DNA from: Aphodosoma sp045126975 | GTDB taxonomy: Bacteria; Bacteroidota; Bacteroidia; Bacteroidales; Paludibacteraceae | Length of the DNA: 64,000 bases | NCBI GenBank assembly: GCA_045126975.1 | Contig: JBGVPL010000006.1 | Location: 1-64,000 of the forward strand | Direction of reading: 5' to 3' | The notes under the pieces: model-generated | Database searches by the model: none | Told to the model about the DNA's origin: nothing | The model's input: only the letters and a program-made list of their open reading frames with translations | Made by a program: the position numbers and the translations under genes | In this document: one piece after another, positions 41,521 to 51,031 of the stretch | Numbering within the stretch: position 1 is the stretch's first letter | Layout: each line of letters begins with the position of its first letter

Positions 41521-44500
41521 ATGGGACAAAAACTACATAATAGTATTGAGGTTTGGAAGAAATTATTGCTTGATTTTGGCAAGAGAAATAGATTGATTAA
41601 CTTTCTTGAGGGGAAGCGTAATAATGTGAAGATTACAACGCCTTCTTTTGATAGATTATGGGAACTTGTCGTTATTAGTGAGAAAGAAATAGTGTTTCCA
41701 TATGCAAAAAGAGTACAAGTTGATGAAGATGGAGAGGAAGTTTACGAAACTGTTATCAAAGGTGATATTGAAACCAATAAGCTTATTGGCGACCTTCAAA
41801 AGACCTTAAAAGCCCTACGATACAAAGCCAACACTTCGATAGAAGAACAAGGTATAAATACACTATACCTTACATTTGGCATGCTCAAGTGGAAAGAACG
41901 AGATGATTCTTCTCAAGTTTTCGCTTCTCCTGTTATTTTGGTTCCTGTAAGACTTCTTATTGAATCAATAACTTCTCCATATCGTTTGGTGTTGCATGAT
42001 GACGAAATTGTTATCAATCCAACATTGTCCCATAAGTTGGATAATGATTTTGGAATCATTATGCCAGAATTTGACTCTACTAACGATTCTCCTGCGGAGT
42101 ATATAGAGAAATTGCTACACAAGGTCAAGAATAAAGGTTGGGATGTAGAGAGAAGTACGCATCTTACTAATTTGTCATTCCTTAAAATCAATATGTACAA
42201 AGATTTGGAGAGGAATGAGGAAAAGATAAATGCAAATCCTGTGATAGCTGCACTTGTAGGAGAGCAAGATCCTATTCAAGTATCAGAGGAACTTAATAAT
42301 TTCGACCACGATAAACAGATTCGACCTATTGATACATTTCAAGTGGTAGATGCAGACTCAAGTCAGCAGGATGCAGTACTACTTTCGAAGAAGGGTACAA
42401 GTTTTGTCTTACAAGGTCCTCCTGGAACTGGTAAAAGTCAGACAATTACGAATATCATTGCTGAAGCGATTGCAGATGGTAAAAAGGTCTTATTTGTATC
42501 TGAAAAAATGGCAGCTTTGCAGGTCGTGTATAATCGTTTGGCGAGTGTTGGATTAGCAGATTTTTGTTTCACACTTCATAGCCATAAGGCAAAAAAGAAA
42601 GATATATTGCGTGATTTGGCTAATTCTATTAGTATAGATCGTATTCGTGTTAGAAATGAGGCTTTGGCTCAATTAGATTTATTAGAACGGAAAAGGAATT
42701 TGCTTAACGTGTATCAAGAGGAGTTACATACACCTACTTCCGGACTTAATATTTCTATTTTTGAAGTTAATGGTAGATTGGCAAAGTTAGAGAATGTTCC
42801 AAATGTTCTTTTTTCAATTCCATCAGTTGCTCAAATGACTGAAACTGAATTAAATGATAGAATATATATATTAAAGGAGTTTGCAAATATTTCTAGTATA
42901 GGTAATTATGATATTGCAAATAATGTATGGGGTGGAGCCAAGGTGAAATTTTTATCATACGAATTAAGGCAGGAAATAGACTCTATTGTTAATAATATTA
43001 TTCCAACACTAAGTAATATAAAACAAGTATTGGAAGAATGTACAAATACATTACTCCTTGATGATTATAAAATATCATTGAATGGGTTAAGTTCTATTAT
43101 TAAGTTATTGGAGGTTGCCTCAAAATCACCAAAAACATTACGTAAATGGGTAGAATCAACTTGTCATGATGATATACTAAAAGAAGTGCATTGTCATAAA
43201 ACAATGTATGAAACATTGTTATCAATAAAGAATCAAATTACTAAAGATTTTGATAAGGAAATTCTTAATATTGACTACTATTCTTTACTTCAGAGATTTA
43301 GAAGTGATTATTCATCTCTATTTGCTAGATTAGGTAATAAATATCGTGCGGATATTAAATATCTTAAAGGATTTTTAAAATCTGGTTTAAATCTAAAATA
43401 TAGTTCAGCCTTAAAAGTGTTGAATCAACTCAAGGCTTATGCTGAATCATTAGATTTGGTTTTAGGATGTGAAGAATTGATGTCTATGCAATATGAAAAT
43501 TATTTCCTTCAAGAATACACAGATTGGAGTGAGATTGTAAAGGCTATTGAGTATTCTAAAGAATTGAATTATTTTAGGACAACTAATGATATACCAGATT
43601 CTTTGGTTGATTTGATTTGTACGAATAATGAGATTATAACATATTGTCAAGGGACTTTGTCAACCTTGACAGCGTTGTACAATACTATTGATGCTGATTT
43701 AAATAGATTTCTTAGTTTGTTTGAAGATGTTGAAGGTTTATTGCAATTAAACTTGAATGATTTATTAACTCGTATAATAGCATGTAGAGACAATAAGCAT
43801 CTATTAGAGAATTGGATTGATTATAAAAATGCACGACAAGCATGTGAAAAATATGGTTTATCTTTATTTATAGAAAAAATAGAAGAAAATGCTGTATCGT
43901 CAGATTTAATTGTTGGGGCTTATTTAAAGCGTTTCTATCATTTGTGGTTAGATACTATATTGCCAAGTTTTCCTGCTGTACAAAATTTTAGAGGTAGAAT
44001 ACATAATCAAATTGTCAATGAGTTTAGTGAACTTGACAAGGGGCAATTTAAAATAGCACAAGCGAGAGTAAAAGAACGCGTATTAAGTAGAATACCTGAT
44101 TTTAACTCACTAAATGGTGCAAGAGATGAGATTGCTATATTAAAAAGAGAACTTAATAAACAAAGGAGATTGATGCCTTTGCGTAAACTTTTTATGGCAA
44201 TACCTAATCTTGTGACATCATTGAGACCTTGTTTTATGATGTCGCCATTGTCAGTGAGTGTATTTCTTGAAGCACAGAGTTACGATTTTGATTTGGTAAT
44301 TTTTGATGAGGCTTCTCAAGTACATACAGAAGATGCAATTGGCGCAATTATGCGTGGCAAGCAAGTGATTATTGTTGGGGATACTAAACAGTTGCCCCCA
44401 ACAAGTTTTTTCTCAACATCGCTTAATGATGAAGATTTCGATGTGGATTCTGATGATGTTATTGATGATAATGATGCGGGAGCGTATGAATCTATTTTGG

Positions 44501-46191
44501 ATGAAGCGGTATCAGTTTTGCCAGAGCGTAGTTTAAGATGGCACTACCGAAGTCGTCATGAACACCTTATAGCATTTTCTAATATTAAGATATATAATAG
44601 TCAACTTATTACTTTCCCCTCATCAATAGAAAGTGTCCCAGATTGTGGTGTAGAGTATGTGTATGTAAAAGATGGTATATATGATAGAGGCGGAAAGAAG
44701 AATAATATAATCGAAGCAAGAAAAGTTGCAGATTTAGTATTTGAGCATTTCACAAAACACCCAAATCGTTCTCTTGGTGTTGTAACATTTAGTGAGGCTC
44801 AGCAAAATGCAGTTGATGCCGCTATTTGTCAGAAGAGATTAGAAAATCCATCTTTTGATAAATTTTTTATAGAGGATAAGGAAGAGCCGTTCTTTATTAA
44901 GAATCTTGAGAATGTACAGGGTGACGAGCGAGATACTATTATATTTAGTATTGGATACGCTAGGGATAGTAAGGGTATAATGTATATGAATTTTGGCCCA
45001 TTAAGTAGAGAGGGAGGTTATCGTCGACTTAATGTAGCTATTACGCGAGCCAAACATAATGTAAAATTGGTAGGCTCTATTGTGCCTACTGATATAGATT
45101 TAGACAAAGTATCTTCAGAGGGCGTTAAAATGCTTCGCTCGTACATAGAGTTTGCTCAGCAAGGAATTGTTGCTTTAGAGAAGGAACTAACATTTAATTA
45201 TGACTTGGATTTCGATTCTCCATTTGAAGAGGCGGTATATGATTTTCTCCAGTCCAAAGGGTATAATGTTGTAACACAGGTCGGTTGCTCTGGCTTCCGT
45301 ATTGATATGGCTATTAAACATCCAACTCAAAGTGGCAAGTTTGCTATCGGTATAGAATGTGATGGTGCAGCATATCATAGTTCTCGTACAGCTCGAGAAA
45401 GAGATCGTTTGCGTCAATCTGTGCTTGAAGATATGGGCTGGACTATTTATCGTATCTGGTCAACAGATTGGATAAAAGACCCTAAAAAGGAAAAAGAAAA
45501 ACTTGTAAATGCTATCGATAAAGTTCTTGATCTTGCGGTTATCGAATTAGAGGATAATGATGTTTTTAATGGTAGAGACAGCAATGCTGATTCTATAATT
45601 CCAGTAGTTGAAATAGAAGAAAAGATTGAATACCCAGAGATTGAAGATAAAGGTTATGGTTTTGATATTTATGAGAGAGTGCCTCTAAAGTTAATTGATG
45701 CATCAGGTAGTCGTAGAGAACCATCGGAGGTGATATTGGAGATTGTGTCAAAAGAACAACCAATTCATTTTGATGATTTGTGTAGAAGAGTTGCACCTTT
45801 GTATGGTCGACAAAAAGCAACATCGGTTGTACAAGGGGAGGTTGGATATTTTCTTCTTCTCTGTCAAATGGAAGGTAAAATAGCGGAAGATTGGGATAAT
45901 TTTGTTAAAGAAAAAGATTTTAATAATATAAAGGTGCGCATCCCTAATCCTGATGATGATTATTTACGTCCTATTACCCATATTTGTGATGAAGAGTTAG
46001 CGTTAGCTATGAAAACTATTGCTCAGCATAGTTTTGGCATTACGCCAGGCGATTTATTTATCGTAACCGCACGTGAATTTGGTGTTAAGCGTGTGGGTGA
46101 TAATATAATTTCTTTACTTCGTAGGGTGTATCAACACATGCTTAAAAGTAGAGAAGTAACAGAGGTGGATGGGAAAGTACAAGTGAGTTAA
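41521..46191 (+). CDS. DUF4011 superfamily 1 helicase-nuclease
   Basis: 1556 residues from the ATG at 41521 (an in-frame TTG lies at 41503). Order of domains: DUF4011 (about 1-150; EVWKKLLLDFGKRNRLINFL), SF1 helicase with Walker A GPPGTGKSQTITNI near 300, a long helical insertion (about 340-860), Walker B VIFDEASQVHTEDAIGAIM near 927, GDTKQLPPTSFF, WHYRSRHE, VQGDERDTIIFSIGYA and LNVAITRAKHNV. Then an MTES_1575-type PD-(D/E)XK nuclease (about 1230-1320; FRIDMAI and IECDGAAYHSSRTARERDRL) and a C-terminal DUF3320-like winged domain (about 1400-1445). COG1112 helicase-nucleases of this kind are found in anti-phage loci (Mokosh uses a related helicase). A DNA- or RNA-degrading defence role is inferred from domains and neighbours. 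Confidence 0.9.
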   Translation: MGQKLHNSIEVWKKLLLDFGKRNRLINFLEGKRNNVKITTPSFDRLWELVVISEKEIVFPYAKRVQVDEDGEEVYETVIKGDIETNKLIGDLQKTLKALRYKANTSIEEQGINTLYLTFGMLKWKERDDSSQVFASPVILVPVRLLIESITSPYRLVLHDDEIVINPTLSHKLDNDFGIIMPEFDSTNDSPAEYIEKLLHKVKNKGWDVERSTHLTNLSFLKINMYKDLERNEEKINANPVIAALVGEQDPIQVSEELNNFDHDKQIRPIDTFQVVDADSSQQDAVLLSKKGTSFVLQGPPGTGKSQTITNIIAEAIADGKKVLFVSEKMAALQVVYNRLASVGLADFCFTLHSHKAKKKDILRDLANSISIDRIRVRNEALAQLDLLERKRNLLNVYQEELHTPTSGLNISIFEVNGRLAKLENVPNVLFSIPSVAQMTETELNDRIYILKEFANISSIGNYDIANNVWGGAKVKFLSYELRQEIDSIVNNIIPTLSNIKQVLEECTNTLLLDDYKISLNGLSSIIKLLEVASKSPKTLRKWVESTCHDDILKEVHCHKTMYETLLSIKNQITKDFDKEILNIDYYSLLQRFRSDYSSLFARLGNKYRADIKYLKGFLKSGLNLKYSSALKVLNQLKAYAESLDLVLGCEELMSMQYENYFLQEYTDWSEIVKAIEYSKELNYFRTTNDIPDSLVDLICTNNEIITYCQGTLSTLTALYNTIDADLNRFLSLFEDVEGLLQLNLNDLLTRIIACRDNKHLLENWIDYKNARQACEKYGLSLFIEKIEENAVSSDLIVGAYLKRFYHLWLDTILPSFPAVQNFRGRIHNQIVNEFSELDKGQFKIAQARVKERVLSRIPDFNSLNGARDEIAILKRELNKQRRLMPLRKLFMAIPNLVTSLRPCFMMSPLSVSVFLEAQSYDFDLVIFDEASQVHTEDAIGAIMRGKQVIIVGDTKQLPPTSFFSTSLNDEDFDVDSDDVIDDNDAGAYESILDEAVSVLPERSLRWHYRSRHEHLIAFSNIKIYNSQLITFPSSIESVPDCGVEYVYVKDGIYDRGGKKNNIIEARKVADLVFEHFTKHPNRSLGVVTFSEAQQNAVDAAICQKRLENPSFDKFFIEDKEEPFFIKNLENVQGDERDTIIFSIGYARDSKGIMYMNFGPLSREGGYRRLNVAITRAKHNVKLVGSIVPTDIDLDKVSSEGVKMLRSYIEFAQQGIVALEKELTFNYDLDFDSPFEEAVYDFLQSKGYNVVTQVGCSGFRIDMAIKHPTQSGKFAIGIECDGAAYHSSRTARERDRLRQSVLEDMGWTIYRIWSTDWIKDPKKEKEKLVNAIDKVLDLAVIELEDNDVFNGRDSNADSIIPVVEIEEKIEYPEIEDKGYGFDIYERVPLKLIDASGSRREPSEVILEIVSKEQPIHFDDLCRRVAPLYGRQKATSVVQGEVGYFLLLCQMEGKIAEDWDNFVKEKDFNNIKVRIPNPDDDYLRPITHICDEELALAMKTIAQHSFGITPGDLFIVTAREFGVKRVGDNIISLLRRVYQHMLKSREVTEVDGKVQVS

Positions 46192-46348
46192 TCAATTAAA
46201 AAGAAGAATGTATAAAATGGAATTTATCGTTTATTTTTTATAATTTATTTATAGATAGTTTTTCGTTGTGTATATTAAAGGTCATTATACTTGAGAAGAA
46301 TATGAAAAAGGAGAAATATAAATAAAAAAATGATATAAGAAATTACAT

Positions 46349-47158
46349 ATGAATGAAATAAAAAAAATATTAGATTCATGTATTTCAATTCTCAAAACTA
46401 TAAGAATTGATTATAATACTTCTATTGGTCCAAGAACTAGTAGTTTATTAATTGAAATAAAAAAATTAATACCATTGTTAGAAAAAGAAGAGCCTTATAT
46501 TACTTCCATTTTAAAACAATCATTAAGCAATATAGTTTTAAATGGAACTTTCATTAATGCATATGTATTTGGAGATATTAGAACAGCGTTGAATATTCTT
46601 GATAATATTTATTCGCATAGCAATAAAATAGAAAGAAAGTCGAAGATTCAGGGTAAAAAGATTTTTATTAGTCATTCATCTAAAGATAAGAGTATTGTTG
46701 AAAAATTTGTTGATCACATCCTATTATTAGGTATAGGTATGTCTATAGAAGATGTATTTTGTACTTCTATAGAGGATTCGGGTATAAAAAATGGTGAAGA
46801 TATTCGCATGCACATTCAAGACAATATTCGTTGTGCAGACTATTCCTTTTTGTTTATATCAAATAATTATAAAGCTAGTGAAATTTGTTTGAATGAAATG
46901 GGTGCTGTGTGGGCATACAATAATAAAGTTCGTTATTATTTATTGCCTGATTCAAATTTTGATACGATTGGTTGGTTGTGTAATCCTAATCAAGCTGAAA
47001 AATTATTTGATTCTATTTCTTTGGATACACTCCATACGGAATTAATTAGGTTTTATTCTTTAGAGGATAAAGGAACGACATGGAGTAGACAAAGAGAAAC
47101 ATTTCTTAAGGTAAAAGACATTGTAAAAAAGGAAGAAAAATATAGTAGAAACGATTAA
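46349..47158 (+). CDS. TIR domain protein, probable NADase effector
   Basis: 269 residues. A helical N-terminal domain (about 1-98) precedes a TIR domain (about 102-235): KIFISHSSKDKSIVEKFVD, VFCTSIEDSGIKNGEDIRMH, YSFLFISNNY and the putative catalytic Glu183 in SEICLNEMGAVW. Bacterial TIR proteins cleave NAD or make signal molecules upon phage sensing. The layout fits an effector controlled by a partner; the membrane NTPase at 47398 is the nearest candidate. Only 38 nt separate it from the winged-helix segment, which may once have been its C-terminus. Confidence 0.88.
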   Translation: MNEIKKILDSCISILKTIRIDYNTSIGPRTSSLLIEIKKLIPLLEKEEPYITSILKQSLSNIVLNGTFINAYVFGDIRTALNILDNIYSHSNKIERKSKIQGKKIFISHSSKDKSIVEKFVDHILLLGIGMSIEDVFCTSIEDSGIKNGEDIRMHIQDNIRCADYSFLFISNNYKASEICLNEMGAVWAYNNKVRYYLLPDSNFDTIGWLCNPNQAEKLFDSISLDTLHTELIRFYSLEDKGTTWSRQRETFLKVKDIVKKEEKYSRND

Positions 47159-47195
47159 AGTTTCGAGTAATGTAGTAAGCGTATCAGATAGGAGG

Positions 47196-47390
47196 TTGGA
47201 TGTTAATGTAAAAGAACTGAGTATATTAGAATTTCTTAGAAATAATCCGAATGTTAGTAAAAAGGAGATTTCAGAGAATTTTGGTATTTCTATGATAGCC
47301 GTTAATAGAATTATATCATCTTTAATGAATAAAGGGGTAATTGAACGAGAGGAGACCACGCATAATTTTCAGTGGATTGTAAAGATTTAA
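47196..47390 (+). CDS. Winged-helix DNA-binding segment, start uncertain
   Basis: 64 residues from a TTG at 47196: ELSILEFLRNNPNVSKKEIS then ENFGISMIAVNRIISSLMNK and GVIEREETTHNFQWIVKI, a clear MarR/Lrp-like winged helix. No good start exists: AGGAGG at 47190-47195 touches the TTG with no spacing, and the ATG codons at 47200 and 47206 are out of frame. The frame stays open upstream to 47127, inside the end of the TIR gene (+1 relative to it), so either a rare start or a frameshift from the TIR gene is needed. Confidence 0.55.
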   Translation: MDVNVKELSILEFLRNNPNVSKKEISENFGISMIAVNRIISSLMNKGVIEREETTHNFQWIVKI

Positions 47391-47397
47391 AAATAAC

Positions 47398-50300
47398 ATG
47401 ACAATAGATACATTACTGCCTAAAAAACTAGGCACCAAAGAAGGTTCATACAAGTCAGTTGAAGAGTTAAATCAAGTATTATCTTCAGCAGAGAAACTAC
47501 ATATAAAGAATATTGCTCTAACTGGACCTTATGGTTCAGGTAAAAGTTCTGTACTTATTACTCTTAGGGAAGATTTTCCTGAGGGACGTAACTATTTACC
47601 TATTTCTCTTGCTACATTGCAAGTAAATGAAGAGGATAATAATAGTGATGATAATACTAATAACGATAACACAAGTGATGATGAAAAAAGAATAGAAAAA
47701 TTAAATCGAAAAATTGAGTATAGCATTCTTCAGCAACTTATATATAGAGAAGAAGCAAAAACTGTTCCAAATTCTCGTTTTAAAAGAATTGTACATTTAT
47801 CAAATTGTGAATTAATTAAGTATCCACTACTTGTTGTTATCTCTTTAATTTTTTTCTTGATTCTTTTTGAACCTGAGTTTGCACGGGTAGAGAGTATATA
47901 TAACTTTTTCTGTTGGGGGAATACCTGGAATACAGTATTTGATTTCATAGCAGTTGGATGGTTGTTGGGTTTGTTGTTTTTTACTATAAGATATGTATTT
48001 AAATCATATAGTAATTCTAAACTTAACAAATTAAACTTAAAAGATGCAGAGATAGAAGTGGTTGAAAATAACTCTATATTTAATAGACATCTTGATGAAA
48101 TTCTATACTTTTTTCAAGTAACAAAATATGATGTGGTAATTATAGAGGATTTAGATAGATTTGGAACGCCTAATATCTTTTTAAAACTTCGAGAATTAAA
48201 TCAAATAATAAATGCATCTAAGATTGTGGGTAGACATGTGACTTTTGTCTATGCAGTTAAAGATGATATATTCAAAGATGAGGAAAGAACAAAATTTTTT
48301 GATTATATCATTACGGTAATACCTATTATTAATCCATCAAATTCTAAAGACAAACTTAAAGCTGCTCTTGAAGGAAAAGAGTGTGGGGAAGACATTTCAG
48401 ATGATGATTTATCTGAGATGGCATTCTTTATTCAAGATATGCGTATTTTAACTAATATTGTTAATGAATATAAACAATATAGGGATAAGTTGTGCACTAA
48501 TCAAGGGACACAATTAAATAAAACCAAACTACTTGCGATGATAGTATATAAAAATTACTATCCACAAGATTTTGCTTTGCTACATCGTCGTCAAGGTAAA
48601 ATATATGAATGCATTAGTAAAAAAGCTTATTTTATATCTCAAGCAATAGAAGAAATAGATAAAAAAGAGAATAATCTAAGAAAACAAGAACAAGATTATG
48701 AGAGAGATATTAATTTAAGTAAAACCGATTTACGAAGACTATTTTTAGTTAATTTATGGCATACAATTTCTTCGAATTTAATATCAATACAAATTGGGAA
48801 TGCGTATTATGCATTAGAAGATATAGCGACAAAAGAACAACTATTCAACGAGTTATTGACTATGCAGAGTGTTACATATCAATATTCTTCTGGATATACA
48901 TATACACGGTCCAAATCTATAGATTTTAAGAGAATTGATGAAGCAATTAATTATTCAAAACGATTGGATTTAAAAGAAAAAGATAGTTATTATTTCCAAG
49001 AAGAGTTCAAACAAATTCAGAGAGAAAGGGCTTTAATAAAATCACAAAAATTGCAATATTTAATAAAAAACTACAAACTGAATGAAAAAGAAGAGTTTAA
49101 AAATATTAAATTAACTCCAATGATGAATGTTTTTATTCGTCGAGGTTATATTGATGAGGAATATTATGATTACATATCATATTTCTATGAGGGGATGGTT
49201 TCTTTATCTGATAGGGATTTTTTGTTAGCCATAAAGACAGAAGAAAGCAAACCTTATGATTATCACATCGATAAAATTGATAATTTTGTAAAAGAGCTAA
49301 AAGAGTATATGTTTGAGAGTGATGCCATTCTCAACATAGAGTTATTAGATTTTCTTGCAGTTTCAACTGAAATTCATAAAGATAAGTTTGAGCATGTTAT
49401 GTCTCGTTTAGAGCGTGATAATGCACCTCTTCAGTTTTTAGCTGAATATTATATCGAAGGCAAACAAGGACAAAGAGTTTTTGAACATTACATTGAGAAT
49501 GTAGATGCTTGGACGAATTTTGTTAATTGGAAAGATGTTGATGAACGAGATAATTTAATAGAGGCATACCTTAAATATTGCATAAAACTTAGTGAGGATT
49601 CTCAAAAATGGCTTAATGGTAATTTTAAGTTCTTGGTTGAACACATAGATGGAATTACATTAGACAGAGCTTCACAATTAGTTGCAAATAGTTGTTTTGA
49701 TAAACTTTGTTTTGAATCGGATGAGTTACTTAATTGTGTAATTAAGAATAAAACATATGTTGTCAATTTAAATAATTTGTTTGTTGTTACTAGATATCTT
49801 TCAAAGGATGTTACAACTTTGTCTGAAGAAAGTTTAAATTATACTCGCATTATAGAAACCAATAATGAAGACTTTATAGATTATGTTAAAGGTAACATAT
49901 CTATAGTTCTTCAAGAACTTCGAAATATAACTAAAGATGATTCTTCGGATAGTCTTCTGTATATATTGAATTTAAAAGATATAGATTCAGAAATAAAGAA
50001 ACAATATCTTACAAATGCTATTAATCGTATTGATAACTTTAATGATATAGATTCGAATTTCTTTAGTATAGCTATAGAAACACAAATAGTATTACCAACA
50101 TGGGATAATATCTCATTATATTATGATAATGATTGCAATGACAAAATTCCTAAAATATTCTATAATTATATCAATAATTATGCAGAGGAGTTATCACAAG
50201 AGAAATGTTCTACATCACTAGATAATAGGGATGATTTATATACTGATTTGTTTGGATGTAATTCATTGAGTATTGATAATTATAAAAAATTATTATTTTC

Positions 50301-50976
50301 ATTTGATGGAGTATTTCCTAAAGTAGATTTATTGATAAATTTGGATTCAGATAGGTGGTGTGTACTTATTGATAGAGGAAGAATACCATTTGATCAGTCA
50401 ACACTTGAGGTAATAAATAAAGTAGCCACAAAAACAGATTATATTTTATCAAATTATATTCTGTATCATTATAAATCATTTTTGCAACACCTTGATTGGG
50501 AATATAATTTTAATGTGGATAATATTGGGGTTATATTAGATAGTAAAAAATTCTCTGTGAAAGAGAAATATGATATTATTGAAATGATACCTATAGGCGT
50601 AATAAAAGACTCTTTATCAATTGTAAATACTATAGTTGATGTTTTTTGTGAGGAACAAAAAGTAAATATAGATTTTGATGAATTATTGTGTTTGTTAGAA
50701 AAGTCTAATGTTACTGATAAGAAAATTGAATTAATCACGTATGTTCTTAGAAATACTGATTATAGTCAAACAGAAATTATGCGAATACTTGCAGCAATAG
50801 GGATTCCTTATTCTGAAGTCGGTGATAAAAGTAAAAGACCATTATTAATTAATCATATACTAAATAAAAATCTTTTGGATACTTTAGTTAAAATCGGATT
50901 TATTTCTTCATATAGTAAAGAGAAAGATTCTAACATGTTACGAATTTATCCAACAAGAAAAGATAAGAATAATTAA
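47398..50976 (+). CDS. YobI-type membrane P-loop NTPase (KAP-like)
   Basis: 1192 residues. Walker A GPYGSGKS at 43-50 in the context IKNIALTGPYGSGKSSVLIT characteristic of the YobI family; Asn/Asp-rich low-complexity loop at about 77-97; two TM segments at about 141-158 and 179-201 inserted into the NTPase as in KAP proteins; Walker B VVIIEDLDRFG at 246-256. The remaining 900 residues are alpha-helical, without a domain I can name, and probably form a sensor or scaffold. KAP/YobI NTPases are common in defence islands. Here one is 7 nt after the winged helix and close to a TIR protein; joint action is inferred. Confidence 0.85.
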   Translation: MTIDTLLPKKLGTKEGSYKSVEELNQVLSSAEKLHIKNIALTGPYGSGKSSVLITLREDFPEGRNYLPISLATLQVNEEDNNSDDNTNNDNTSDDEKRIEKLNRKIEYSILQQLIYREEAKTVPNSRFKRIVHLSNCELIKYPLLVVISLIFFLILFEPEFARVESIYNFFCWGNTWNTVFDFIAVGWLLGLLFFTIRYVFKSYSNSKLNKLNLKDAEIEVVENNSIFNRHLDEILYFFQVTKYDVVIIEDLDRFGTPNIFLKLRELNQIINASKIVGRHVTFVYAVKDDIFKDEERTKFFDYIITVIPIINPSNSKDKLKAALEGKECGEDISDDDLSEMAFFIQDMRILTNIVNEYKQYRDKLCTNQGTQLNKTKLLAMIVYKNYYPQDFALLHRRQGKIYECISKKAYFISQAIEEIDKKENNLRKQEQDYERDINLSKTDLRRLFLVNLWHTISSNLISIQIGNAYYALEDIATKEQLFNELLTMQSVTYQYSSGYTYTRSKSIDFKRIDEAINYSKRLDLKEKDSYYFQEEFKQIQRERALIKSQKLQYLIKNYKLNEKEEFKNIKLTPMMNVFIRRGYIDEEYYDYISYFYEGMVSLSDRDFLLAIKTEESKPYDYHIDKIDNFVKELKEYMFESDAILNIELLDFLAVSTEIHKDKFEHVMSRLERDNAPLQFLAEYYIEGKQGQRVFEHYIENVDAWTNFVNWKDVDERDNLIEAYLKYCIKLSEDSQKWLNGNFKFLVEHIDGITLDRASQLVANSCFDKLCFESDELLNCVIKNKTYVVNLNNLFVVTRYLSKDVTTLSEESLNYTRIIETNNEDFIDYVKGNISIVLQELRNITKDDSSDSLLYILNLKDIDSEIKKQYLTNAINRIDNFNDIDSNFFSIAIETQIVLPTWDNISLYYDNDCNDKIPKIFYNYINNYAEELSQEKCSTSLDNRDDLYTDLFGCNSLSIDNYKKLLFSFDGVFPKVDLLINLDSDRWCVLIDRGRIPFDQSTLEVINKVATKTDYILSNYILYHYKSFLQHLDWEYNFNVDNIGVILDSKKFSVKEKYDIIEMIPIGVIKDSLSIVNTIVDVFCEEQKVNIDFDELLCLLEKSNVTDKKIELITYVLRNTDYSQTEIMRILAAIGIPYSEVGDKSKRPLLINHILNKNLLDTLVKIGFISSYSKEKDSNMLRIYPTRKDKNN

Positions 50977-51031
50977 TTGGTTCATAATGATACCTAAATT
51001 CTATAATTTAATTATAAATAAAGAGTGGATA

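Noticed and set aside
41521..46191. Calling the helicase gene Mokosh type II
   Set aside because: The helicase group is related, but the nuclease here is PD-(D/E)XK-like, not PLD, and the neighbours differ; only a profile search could settle it.
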